A stretch of 64,000 bases of DNA from Spisula solida (lineage: Eukaryota; Mollusca; Bivalvia; Venerida; Mactridae): NCBI GenBank assembly GCA_947247005.1, contig OX365952.1, forward strand, positions 47,968,722 through 48,032,721, written 5' to 3'. The translations under genes were made by a program, and so were the position numbers. This document shows positions 1-12,300 of this stretch, one piece after another. The notes under the pieces were generated by a model that ran no database searches, had not been told where the DNA came from, and saw nothing but the letters and a program-made list of their open reading frames with translations. The first letter of the stretch is position 1; the number at the start of each line of letters is the position of its first letter.

Positions 1-250
1 CACTTTATTATTAAAATGTTAGTTTTACCACTTTACAAACAGGCATTGCGCTTTTAAATATATATAGCTTTTATTCAGAAAAAAAGCTATTAGCCTATCA
101 ATTCACAAACATATATACAGGTATAAACATAGCATGTCAATGGTGGTACAAGAAAATAATTATAAACAGTGTACATACATATACGTATATGTATAAGCAT
201 TTGCAAATTTGTTAATGAGTTATACATGTAATTCAATAAATTTGCACATA

Positions 251-1160
251 TTAAGGAGGTACGAGCTGCCTTGTGCGCATGCGCGAAATTTCAAAATCGT
301 ATTAGATAAGAACAAACATGAATTTTAGTTTCAATGATTGTATATGAATGTTGATTAATGAAAATAAACAAAATATTATCGCACAAATTAGATATTTTTA
401 ACTTTTTATTTTTTGCCTGTATGAAAAAGTGGGTGGGGAACGGCAAAATTGTGAATAATATGGGTTCACAATAAGTCCCTACAATTGTTCAAATGCATAT
501 GCTTATATATAATATGTAGTGCATGGTTTAGTTATAAGAGGTAGCCACACTTTGAAATATTTTTAAGAAAATTTTTTTTCATTATACATGTAATATGCAA
601 ATTAGGTTAATTTTATGCAAATTTATTCATAATTGGTGCTTTTTTATGCACAGCTCCCAAAAAAGGCTGGTGACCCCTATTTTTTATTTGACTAAACTGG
701 TGTTCTATTTGATACTAAACTTAGGGCCAATTTTAAATCATTTTCGATCGTTGGGTATTTTTTGACGTTCATTTGAAATCATTTGAAAATCACACTTTTT
801 AGCAAGTGGGTGGGGTAACTATTTATCATGTTCAAATACTGAATTTGTTCACCAGGCAATTGGAATTGTGACTAATGTCAATATGAATGACCATTGAACA
901 CACAAAATATCATGCATTGCTTAAAAGTGGTTTCATACAGTAATAATCTTAAAAAGAACATAATGGTGCCATAATTGCAGGAAATAGATAAAATGACCAA
1001 AATACAATGGTAGGTCATTAGAAAGCCATGTATGTCGAAAACGAGCCTGGTGACATATCATTTTTATGATTTCAATGTTGTTCTAGAAGACTGTTCTGTC
1101 ATTTTAAGATGTTTCAAGGAAAATTTGATCGTTAGATAAAAGGTGCGCGTACCTCCTTAA
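251..1160. mobile_element. TTAA-flanked MITE (piggyBac-like target site)
   Basis: A 910-bp interval starts with TTAA at 251-254 and ends with TTAA at 1157-1160. Just inside are inverted ends: GGAGGTACG at 255-263 and CGTACCTCC at 1148-1156. TTAA target duplication is the hallmark of piggyBac-type elements. No transposase frame is present, so this would be a non-autonomous copy. It sits in the C-terminal part of a LINE reading frame, whose last residues before a stop come from the MITE. The TIR is short, so the family assignment is inference. Confidence 0.55.
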
Positions 1161-1795
1161 ATGTGTGTATAACAGAAATAGATGATAGTTGGTAAGGGGA
1201 GAATTGGGACTATAAGAAGTATAGTTAAAACTTTTGTGCACAAACAATGAAAGGTTTTTTATCGTACATTGATTTTCGCTGTTCAACAGTTGTGCAAATT
1301 TCAAAACGTTCGGATTTTTCCAATAATATTTTTTGATGTACACTTTTCTTAAATCCTGATATAACGGACATTCTAAAACGAAATGAAATTCATCTTCTAA
1401 TGTGCTACAACATTTACATTTGCGTTCATGAAATGGTACTTTAGCTGGCTTTTGCCATCGTCTAGATTCAACTTCTAATTTATGGGCCGAGACCCTTAAT
1501 CGTGTGAGACATGTTCTAAATTTATAAGTAGTAATAATATCTAAGTATGGTTGAAAACGAAAGTCGGCTAGTAGGTTATATGTTTTTGCTCTTGATGAAT
1601 TTTGAAGTTCAATGTTCCAATTTTGAATAAACAAATCTCTTATTCGGGTTTTAAATATTCCTAAAAATAAATTCACGTTCCCTACACCTTGAAATTGCCA
1701 TACGTAGTTAAAACCTAAAGATTCTAAAATGAATTTTACAGAATTTGCCCAAGATTTCTTTTGAGGCCATATTTCTAAATCATTTATCATCATTT
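1161..1795 (-). pseudogene. LINE ORF2 C-terminal segment with Cys/His motif (decayed)
   Basis: On the minus strand this continues the non-LTR retrotransposon whose reverse transcriptase lies at 2080-2835. The translation has the typical post-RT region: a TRLRVSAHKLEVE-like stretch, then CKCC...EFHFVLECPLY, a Cys/His cluster common at the C-terminus of such ORF2 proteins. The frame is open for about 210 codons and runs into the TTAA MITE at 1160, which supplies a foreign tail and stop. No endonuclease domain is visible. This is a relic, not a host gene. Confidence 0.75.
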
Positions 1796-1801
1796 TATAT
1801 A

Positions 1802-1990
1802 CAGTAGAACTTCGATGCCTCGAACTACCTTCGGACCGGGAAAATAGTTCGAGGCATCTAGGGTGTTCGAGGCATCTATGGTATTCAAATATAAGTTCGA
1901 ACTGATGCCGGCATTAAAATCCGTGTGTGCATTGCATAATTACTTTCTTAAATAATGCACGTGTATCATTTTTAAAATTATTCATTATAA
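1802..1990. mobile_element. Short insertion splitting the LINE, pogo/Tigger-like end
   Basis: Between the two parts of the LINE the coding similarity stops. The inserted DNA begins cagtagaacttcgatgcctc at 1802, which resembles the cagtagaacctcg ends of pogo/Tigger elements, after a TA-rich flank. The motif gttcgaggcatct occurs twice close by. No matching inverted end was found on the other side, so the right limit near 1990 is approximate and the copy may be truncated. Confidence 0.35.
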
Positions 1991-2079
1991 TAATAAAACA
2001 TAATACTTTACATATTTACAATCATCACATTGTAGTATTTTAAACCAGTATTTGATAACATTTACTAATCTTCTATTAA

Positions 2080-2835
2080 TCAACCTAGTTCTCCATATAT
2101 AAAATTATTTTGAGTTTGTATTCTAACGCCCAATATCTGTTTACAGAATTGTAGATGTATTCTTTCAATAATGTCACTGTTATTAAAACCCCAAATTTCG
2201 CTTCCGTAACTTAGGATCGGAGTAATAAGTTTACCAAACAAGTCTAAATGGTGACTTATTGAAACCATAGGAAATTTTACTAAATATTTGTTGAGTTTAA
2301 AAATGGCCTTAAGGGCTTGCCCACTTAATGCTTCATAAGTTGCTGTATGTGAACCACTCGTAGTAAAAACAATGCCGAGATATGTGAACTTTTTAACTAT
2401 TTCTAGTTTTGATCCCATATATATAAAGTCCATGTTTTGTCTTAATGTTCCTCCCTTTTTAAAAATCATAACTTTCGTTTTTTGCACGTTTACCGATAAT
2501 TTCCATTTTGTGCAGTATGTTTCTAATAGGTTCAAACCATGTTGTAACCCTGTTTCAGATTCTGACATTATGACTATATCGTCAGCATACAAGAGTAAAA
2601 ATATATAAAACAATCCTATATCGACTCCATCAAAACCATTTAGGGCAAAGTGTTCTTCTATGTCATTTAGGTACATTGAAAACAAAAATGGTGACAAACA
2701 TTCGCCTTGTCTGACTCCCAACAAACATATAAAATCTTCACTTTTTTCATATTTAACAAGTGACTTAATTAACCTTAGTATACATTGATTGAATAATATT
2801 TAAAATACATCCTCTAACACCTAATTTAATCAACT
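2080..2835 (-). pseudogene. LINE reverse transcriptase fragment
   Basis: The minus-strand translation carries the hallmarks of a non-LTR retrotransposon reverse transcriptase: GVRQGECLSPFLFSMYLND, then the catalytic LLLYADDIVIMSE box, then the KLSVNVQKTKVMIF region and YGSEIWGF. The clean frame covers 2080-2724. Upstream, to about 2835, similarity (GVRGCILNIIQSMYTKV) continues in a shifted frame with stops, and just downstream of YGELG a TGA stop interrupts a continuing match (LINRRLVNVIKYWFK). The copy is truncated at its 5' end and dead. The clade cannot be fixed from this fragment. Confidence 0.85.
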
Positions 2836-3000
2836 TATACCACAATATATCTCTTACTAATATGAACTAATGCACAGCATATTTTTAGCGGACCTACATT
2901 TTTTGTAACACGCTCATCTAGTACTGGATTTTTTTGATGATGCATAACTTTACAATAAATTGTTCGGTTACGAAGTAACGAACATGGAGCCCGTTTCCAA

Positions 3001-3081
3001 AAGGCGCTACCGAGCGCTTTCCTACGTCTATTCAACCTACAGAAGCGATCCGTTGCACAAGAAAGCGCTCGATAGCGAACC
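3001..3081. repeat. Foldback (inverted arms around gcgctaccgagcgcttt)
   Basis: The left arm aaggcgctaccgagcgcttt at 3001-3020 is complementary, with few mismatches, to gaaagcgctcgatagcgaac at 3061-3080. A related sequence (gcgctaccgagcgcttt ... aaagcgctacgtaacgctcg) occurs near 39465-39558, so this is a dispersed foldback or MITE end. Confidence 0.5.
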
Positions 3082-5453
3082 TGCTATCGTTTGTCAGTCC
3101 GAATGAACATTTGTCAGCCCGATCAAAATGAAAATATATCTGTCTGTGGATAATGCACGTTTTTCAATTTGTTTAATTCTAGGTCTACTTAAATCAGGGG
3201 TAACTAATTTAAATGTGCATAATTATATATAAACACAGAAAACAACTGATTTCAAATAGGCCTATTTTGACAGTTTACCTTTTTATACAGTAATGGGTTG
3301 CATGAGTATATCAGACAGTACTTTTGTTCAAGAGAAAAGGCTATTTTCATTTCAATTAATCATATTACGATTAAATATCAAACATCTTTAATCTTAATCA
3401 CCTTTTCTTGTTAAATAAATCCTGTTGCAAGTCGTCAAAACATTAAGATATTCAGACGGAAAATTCCGGGTTTTATTGTATCCAAAAAGAACAACAACAA
3501 CATGTAATTAGTTTTCGCGACCTTTATCCCGCGAATATTTTTACATTGGTTGACAATTTTGGAGGGATTTTTTATTACATCTCGGCGAGGAATTACGGAA
3601 AATGCATTCGTTTTACTTTCTTTACAATAACCTACAACTACGATGTGGAATTATCAGTCCGGTCGGGATACGTTAAGACCCGACACGGACTTTATACTAA
3701 TTGTATTGCAAAGGGAAGTAACCGGAACATGTCAACTTCAACTTCACTTCAAGTAACCGGGAGTGGTGTCGTTTTTATTAGATTTTCTTAAGATTGGTTG
3801 ATATTTCGCACATATGAACGGTTCCCGCTCGATTTACTTCGTTATCTCAGAGTAATCATATGTCTCATAACAGTTTGTAGCATCGTTTATGCACTGAAAA
3901 TGTTAAAATTTCCTTCCGAAGCGGGCAAAAAAATGGCTGCCTTTTTTGTTTCCAAACATTTAGGAAATAGCCATCGACATCTAAAAGATGGGTTGCACAG
4001 CAACCATGGAAGACTGATAATTATTTTCTTTTCTAGACAGGGGCCTACGCTAGTTTTTGGAATATTTTTAAACATCATTAAAATGAGCTGCCGAATATCG
4101 CAATTTTTTTTTGTTATTCTATTGGCAGCCATTTATCTTTGCTTCAGTGCGGGATTTTAACACAAATTTCCAAATCCATTAGTGAATTCGAACTCTGACC
4201 AAATCACGTGGCATGTGTTATCGTAAAGCGGAACGACATCCGCAGGCCTTACGGCCTGCTTATTGTCCGCTATGAAGTCAAAGGCAATTAAAAAGTGATT
4301 GATATGCACGTAGTTTAACAATTTTGAGAGGCGATAGCCTCTCTTTACCACCATTGCCCATTTCTTTATACAACTTTAACCGCCTTTAGGCTGCTATGTG
4401 AGAACGCATTCAAGTAGTTCCAGAAACTGCCAATATTCCCAATACTGCTTCATATGTTTCTACACATGTTTAAACTGATTTAAGTCAATCAGCAACATTT
4501 GTTTATACTAAGATCAACAATTATTGTGAAACAGTTCGTTAAATCGATATTTTTGCATATAATCACTCCGCCAAGGTCATACCGGACTTGTTTTATAATA
4601 TGAAAATGACGTGTTCATCAAATGTCCCGGCTGTATAGCTATTTTTAGAAACTTGAGAACAGGGTCACGTGATGGTTTTATCAATGAATCGTAAATCGCC
4701 GGCAAAGTACTGTTATGCAATCATATGATGTCGCTATATACCAGCGGCTTTCTATAGAATGTCTCACGCTGTGAGGGAAGTGATTACAAGACGGTACTGT
4801 AGAATCTGATAAATAGGCGCGTAGTATTATTTTAAAGCCACTTTTGATATACGCATTCAATACACGTATTACATATAAATTAATATGCCTCAATGGTAGG
4901 CGACTATGACATCGGGCATACATATAAATATAATGACCAGTATACATGTATGGTTTACGGCGATGGTAAACATTATTTTTACATGTATACACGTTATAGT
5001 TCAAGTCCGAGTTTAAAGAGTGTATGGTAAGTGACCATTGTTGCTGGTACAATACTACGTTGTTATGATCGTTATGATCACCAGTCATTTTTTGGGTTTA
5101 TATAATTGTCCAAAATCGGAGTTAATGAGCTTGTTTACGTGTTTCTTGACCAGCTCCCGGATATATGAACTCCCACGTCATACGGGGGTGTTACTAAATT
5201 ATTCTTACCCGTGTCGCTCCCAATGAGATTGCAGAGCTGGCTACCACGTGGTTTCCACATGTTCAACGAAGAACATAAAAACGGAAATTTGTAGTAACTG
5301 AATCAGTTCGGAGCACGAATTCACTTGCATTTAGGTCTCATGCATTTTATACTATGAAGGATAAACAACGTAGTTAACAGAAACAGTTGTTGTTATTTTA
5401 TTTGAAAACTATACGAATCACATATGATAGTGCTACTGTCCTTGTGAAAAAAC

Positions 5454-5690
5454 CTGAATGGTTGGTGACTAAGTGTCCATATGAATAACCAAAATGGTCG
5501 GGGACAAGGTGTCCGTAGGAAAGACCTTAAACGGTAGGGGACTAGGTGTCCATGTGAAAAAGTCGTTCCCAAGTCAAGTTAAAAAATATTTTCCACCCTC
5601 AAATAACTTGTTTCCACAAGATAAAAATATGTTCTACCCCCAATTAACTTGTTCCCACGAGATAAAAAATATTTTCTACCCGAAACTTAA
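5454..5690. repeat. Two short degenerate tandem repeats
   Basis: At 5454-5545 a unit of about 45 bp with the core ggggacaaggtgtcc is repeated three times with divergence. At 5585-5690 a unit with the core aacttgtttccacaagat is repeated about twice, with ttttccaccctcaa in between. No coding potential. Confidence 0.45.
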
Positions 5691-6262
5691 AAAACTATTG
5701 ACCATGTCACCTCTGTGCTTCCGTATGGAACCGGTGGTTTAATTAAGAAATTGCTTAATACGCGTCGTCACTAGTACAGGTTTTTCTAGATGAATCATCA
5801 ATGTGTGTAAATATGAACATGGACCAGGTAAAACACTGAATTGTTTGTGGTAACTGTCAGCGCAAATTTGAATTCCGGGCGTAGGAAATAACTTCAAGAA
5901 TGACCAGTTTAGACGCGATTACACGTCTTAGTGGGTGGAGAACTGACGATGGCTACTGGCAATAGGGAGACTTAAATGCTTGGGAAACAGATGGAAATAC
6001 AAGATGAAGAGTATAAGACATTGATCTGCTGAAGAGCCTAGTAATATTCGTTGTATATTACATGGCTTACTGCATGTATATACTGTGTGATATTTGATGT
6101 GATGGACATAAACCACAACACTCACCTCTTGTTTACCGAAATTTTAGTCGCTCGCTTTGCATCGGAAAACTCGACTGCCTCGATTACGCTATTCACAATT
6201 AGGAGGAATTGTATTGTGGTAGTGTCTTATCTTTTGTTTAAGGTCATGCTTGTAAATTACAG

Positions 6263-6381
6263 ATGTGACGATGTTGATAGAAATGCAGGAGGCTGACCTG
6301 ACCTATGACGGAAATAGTTATACGATTGTATACCAGAAAACTAATCCATGTGAAATACCTGTTAGATGGGCAAATGTCAAG
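6263..6381 (+). CDS. PARP14-like gene, exon A (putative first coding exon)
   Basis: The exon is bounded by aaattacag at 6262 and a donor gttagt at 6382. The first in-frame ATG is at 6271; the frame is open back to the acceptor, so translation might begin further upstream. It encodes 37 residues from that ATG, including EADLTYDGNSYTIVYQ. It ends in phase 0, which fits the phase-0 start of the exon at 7018. No named domain is recognised. It is assigned to this gene by phase and position only. Confidence 0.5.
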
Positions 6382-9300
6382 GTTAGTGTTGTCAAATTAT
6401 TATACAGCAAATTATACTTCATACTGTACGGGTTCATTGCCACTTTCAAAGGCTGCAATTATAATATTCTACAAGAACTGGTTAATATTACTTATGGTTT
6501 AAAAGTTGTGCACCATTAGCCAGAGGCAAGTTATTATGTTTTATCATTATCAGTGCAATCAAACCTTTGTTAAAGTTGTGACATCCATACAAAAACCACT
6601 ATTACTAAACCTAGCTACAAAGACCACCAATTTTACCCCCACAACACTATCCTCAATGGTATTTGACCACTTGTCAACAATTGACACTTTCTTACTCCCT
6701 GGTATGAGCTTTACAGACTGGTTTAGTTTGTGCGTTAAAACATGGGCCTGTCGCAAGCCGCCTGGTGAACACTTCTTTGATAATACATTACACTTAATGG
6801 TACAAGATCACTATTAAAGTGAACTGTGTCGGTGTTTTCTTCTAACATTTAATTACTTATTCATATTCTAATGCAATAAATTGTAGTTCTAGAAACCATC
6901 ATCTAAATATGAGTTGTTGTAAGAACAAAGTCAGTGGTACTTAGGTGCATAAATGCAGTTTATTCGTTAAAGTGTCATTCAACCATTATTGTCTTACTAT
7001 TTCATCGTCGTTTTCAGATTCCTCGTGGGAAACCTTCTATTCCAACAAAGCCAGGTCCTGTGTCACAACATGATTTACCACAACATGTTGGTCAGAACGT
7101 GTCGGGCAGTGACGGTCATCATCCTGCTCAGGACGGAAATATAGGTGATGACCCAACAAAGCCAGGTGTCCCAGGGCAACATCAGTTTGCACTGGGTGGT
7201 ATGGTGTATTCGACACAACAAGGTAATCCTCATACATGCTACGGATATTCAGGGACGATAAGGGGCGTTTAAGGCCCAAAAATCTTTTTGGAAAAAATAA
7301 AAACGATGCTATGATAGTATTTTTTACAAATAACGATAAACCAATATCTTAACGGTCTAATTATCATGTTTACACTATTTTTTTATTTTTTGATGACGTC
7401 ATAAGGGGCCTCATTTGATCCCCAGAATGGCCAAACAAGGCTAATTTGGTCGATAAATGGTCATAAAATGACCAAATGCAATATGAGCGCAGGCGTGTAC
7501 CAATACCAAATTTTGTATAAATTTTGAAAATCATATTATTTATTAGTACACAAAATATAAAGTTGGTACACGCCTGCGCTGATACCTAATTTTTAAAAAT
7601 TAGTAAAAAAAAGAAAATATAAAATGGAAGTGTGATTTTTTGGAATCGGTACTCTACATTTTCATTAATCAAATTATTTGATAATAAATCGGCATGATGG
7701 GTCCAAATTAACATGTAGTTTAATGTATTTAAACTTCTTGTGCGAGGCTTTAGTGAAAATTACAATATTTTGGGGTAAAATGATAGAATATGAATTAAAA
7801 GTGTGAATTTTTGGAATCGGTATACTACAACGTACTCAATCATTTTATTTGAAAATTAATCGCTACTATGGGTGCATAGTAACCCAAAAACTAAGTTATA
7901 CAAATTCTAGATACAGACGTGCCAGCAAATAGGGTGTATTTTGGGGTACAATTAACAAAATATGAAATAAAAGTGTAAATTTCAGGAATTGGTGCACTGC
8001 AATGTCATTAACCATTTTATTTGATTATGAATCACTGTGTTGAGTGCAAATTAACGTCTAGTTCAATATATATAGCATCCAGTGCGAGGCTTAAGTGAAA
8101 AATACAATATTTGGGGTAAAAATAACAAAATATGAAATAATTTAAAAGTGTGAATTATCGGAATCGGTACACTACAATGTCACTAATCATTTTATTTGAA
8201 AATCAATCGCTTTAATGAGCCATAGGATTACTAAGTCTAAGTTACACAAATATTAGATTTAGACATTACTGATAATAGGGTGTATTTTGGGTTAAAAAAT
8301 AACAAAAAAAATGCAATAAAAGTGATTTTTTTCGGAATCCGTACACTACAATGTCACTAATCGTTTTAATTGAAAATGAATAACTGTGATAAGTACATGT
8401 ACATAGTAACACAAAGTCTAACTTTGTATGAATTCTATTGTCAGACTCTGCTGCAAAAGGGGTGTGTTTTTGTTGTTAAAATAATGAAATAATGATGTCC
8501 TGACGCCATCGAGAATTACAATGTAACCTAGATTCCATCTAAAATAATTCATTAAAGTCTGACATTGGGCCAAAAACACCCCTTATCGTACCTGCTCCTT
8601 TGAATCCAAATCAAGGTTATCCCCAAGGTAAAAATTGAATGTGCCTGGTGATTAAGGTGTTCCTCAAGGACAACGAAATTACCCATAACAAGGTCAAAAA
8701 GGATATTATCCACACTTTCATCAATACAGCGATGAATTATTTAAATCGTACCAATACGGGATATCCTAGTCTCTCCGATTGATTCAGCGCTTGGAACTTT
8801 ACCCCGGTCAGGTAGATCAAGTTAGCTACACATGCCACGAAGATATCTTGGTTACAAGTTTGCTCATAACATTCTAAGTATTTGTTAAATTTTCCCATTT
8901 GCTCAGTATCTAAGCCAGTGATTATATATAACAGAGACAAGTAACTACCTCTATAAATTCATCATAATTGGCCATTTTGTAACAAATAAAAGTTAAACAG
9001 TTGAAGTCACGTACAAGCTCAAAAATTGGTGTTTCCGAAAGCTTATATGTGCCCAATGTCTGCTCTTATTTATATTCCTGAATTTTGTTTGTATAGTCCA
9101 GTTTTACCAGGCCCCGTGTTCACAAAGAATCATATCGGTCTCAAGCTTAGTTAAAAACCGATTTTGGAGCTTGCTTGAAACCAGGCTTGGATTTGGAGTT
9201 CACAAAACTATTTTAGGACGATCTCAAGCGAGCCCAATTTTCCGGCTTCGTTAAAACTTATTTTTCAAGATAGCGTCCAAGATACACTAAATTGCCTGTA

Positions 9301-12300
9301 ACTTTAAATGCTTCCCGAAGGGTGAGCATATGGTCGCCGCTTTGGCCGACCTTCCGTCCGTCTGTCCGCCCTCACAAATCCACTTTATGTGCCTGAAAAA
9401 GCCCCATAAACCTCATCTTTAAGAACTTTGGGTATATGTGTTTTTTTCAGTTTATGTGACTTATTTAGTTACACAACTACACGACCATTATTACTGCATT
9501 CCGTAGCGTTTAGTCACATAAAACCGTTCTGCTAGAACGTCCGTCCGTCTGTCCGTACGCACCCACTTGTAATTGTGGGGTGTGGAACAATAGGCTATAT
9601 TTAGATTCTATTCTTTCCGTTGCTTACAGGGTGCCAAATATTGCTTATGGGGTTTTACAAACAAAAGAAAGAACAAAAGAAAACCCACAACGCCGAGTCA
9701 GTGAGAACGTCCTTACGTTCGTCACACTTTTGTCCGGGCCATAACTTGAACAGTATTAGATATGTCAATTTAAAACTTCATAGGTGAATATACCTCATTG
9801 AGGGTTAGTGCAGTGCACAATAACCACAACTCTTGATTGCATATTTTTTAGAACTTTACAATGTATTCCCCTTTGTATTTTTTGCATACTTAATTCTTGT
9901 CCGGGTCATAACTTGAACAGAATTAGATATATCAATTTGAAACTTCATAGGTGAATATACCTCATTTAGGGGAAGTGCAGTGCACAAGAAACATAACTCT
10001 TTATTGTATATTTTTAGAGTTATGACCCTTTGTACTTTTTATGCTTACTTCTTGTCCAGGTCATAACTCCTACATTATGGGAGGTGTTGATTTGAACTTT
10101 ATAGGTTAATAGATCTCGATTAAGGAGAAGTGCAGTGCCACAAAAGCATAACTCTACCTTACTTGTTTTTTTAATTATCTCACTTTTTTCATACAAATTA
10201 ATGCTTGGCTGGACCCTAACTTGAACAGTATGGCATTTTACATTAACTTTACATAATGGTAGAGACCTTCACGAGGAAGTGCGGTGTCAAAGAACCATAA
10301 TTCTACATTATATTCTTTTTCTAACTGTATCTGAGTATTTTTAATATTGTTAATTCCAATGTTGGGACAAGCACTTGCTTCGGGGAGCATAATTATGCCC
10401 CCATCTTTGATGAGGGGGTATATTGCTTTGCACATGTCTGTCGGTCTGTCTGTCGGTCGTTTAAAATGGTTTCCGTTCAATAACTCAAGAACGCTTTGAC
10501 CTAGGATCTTCAAACCTACATTGAGGTTGGTCATCAACAGTAGATTACCCCTATTTATTTTGAAGTCAGTAGGTCAAAGGTCAAGATCACTGTGACCTTT
10601 ACCATTTCTGACTTTTTAAATGGTTTCCGTTCAATAACTCAAGCACGCTTTGACCTGGGATCTTCAAACCTTACACGGAGGTTGGTCAGCAACAATAGAT
10701 GACCCCTTTTGATTATAAGGTCAGTAGATCAAAAGTCAAGGTCACTGTGACCTTTACCATTTCTGACTATTTAAATTGTTTCCGTTCAATAACTCAAGAA
10801 CGCTTTGACCTAGGATCTTCAAACTTTACTTGTGGGTTGGTCAGCAAAAGTAGATGAACCCTATTGATTTTGTGGGCAGTAGGTCAAAGATCAAGGTCAC
10901 TGCGACCTTCACCATTTCTGACTATTGGGCTGTCATGGAAGCATACGTGTTTTACAAACATCTCTTGTTCGGTTTTACCGATTCCTTGTTTATTACTAAA
11001 TGTAAACATGTCATGTGGGGGTTCTTATTCTTAGTTGGACCATTTCCTACAAGTTGTTGTATGATCTAATGCAAAATTCTCAAAAACGTTGTTTTCACAT
11101 ATTCACCATAATCCAAGATGGCGGATTTTGAAATGAAAAATAAAAATTGAATAACATATTCAGTTTAACCACAGTCTGTGGTGATTTGGCATATAAGATG
11201 GTACTATTTGTTAAACCAGATAAGCATAAAATAAATAGAATATTTGTTTGTTTTGATTGAATATGGCAATATATTGATTTCTGTAGCACATCAAAATCAA
11301 CAAACATGTATTAGTTGGCTTCATCAGCTCAAGCCTACTCATTACTAGACTTCAGTTTTGGGTTTTGAGGCTTGAGCTCAAGCCCGATTCTGAGACTAAT
11401 GAACACCGATTTTGAAGCCAAGTCTCAAACCGTAGCTCGATCTTCATTCTGAGACCGAAAATCGAGCTGGAGTCAGATATTTTTTAAACATTTCAATTGG
11501 AGAAAAAGGGAATGAAAACCATTACATAATTCACTAAGCTACATACAAATACACATAATGTCTATTAAAATAGCACACCAATAAGAGCAATTGCAATGTT
11601 TATATACACAATGTTATGAAAACATGTCACCGATCTCATTAATCCATTTATAACTGGCAGTAAGCGAAAGTTGAAGCTACCCATTATTGAGCTAATTTCT
11701 AGTTTTTTCCATTTGTATGCACATATTGATGGCAAGAAATTATCAACATGAAGAATCTCTCAGGAAAATACAAAATATTTAACTATTGTTTACTACAGCT
11801 GTAGAGGAATATGCTTTTCTAAATGTATGATTTAAGTCTGTCTGACCAGAAGTTACCGAGTTTTAGTTGTTACAATTTAGCACGCGTGTGCTATTTCAAT
11901 TCTCAGTCTTGTTACCAATCTCTGTTATCTATATATATATTCTCTGTCTAAGCCATTGTCCATTCGTCTCAAAATGTTGTGTTATTCATAACTTGCTACA
12001 GTTATCGTAGATTATAGAAATATTAGTCAGCAAGTTGTGTTGTGTTCCTACTTACGACCTTTGAAATAAAGCAATTTTGCGTGTGTCGGTAACTCATTGA
12101 GCTACAGTCTTTCAGATATTCATTTCAGCACATGTAGTTGCGCACCAACTTTCGGTGTGGGATGTCGTAATTTTGTAGTGTGTTGGGCACTGTCTGTGCC
12201 AATTTGTAATAAAGGCGTCTGTAGTATTGGATATTGTGCCTTGTAATTGTGGTGCGTGATGCTTTTATGTTTTCTTCGCTCGGCTGTTTAAGTTGAGTGC

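Larger units (their letters stand above)
2836..6262. other. Intergenic, no supported gene
   Basis: About 3.4 kb without a convincing exon. It contains a foldback at 3001-3081, a small palindrome near 4242-4262 (gcaggcc/ggcctgc), and short repeated motifs at 5454-5690. Several open frames of 60-135 codons exist, but they lack ATG starts, motifs or splice context. Upstream exons or the promoter of the PARP14-like gene may lie here, unrecognised. Confidence 0.5.

Noticed and set aside
3798..4160. A 120-codon open frame with hydrophobic stretches
   Set aside because: It opens with TTG, has no motif and overlaps an equally open frame on the other strand.
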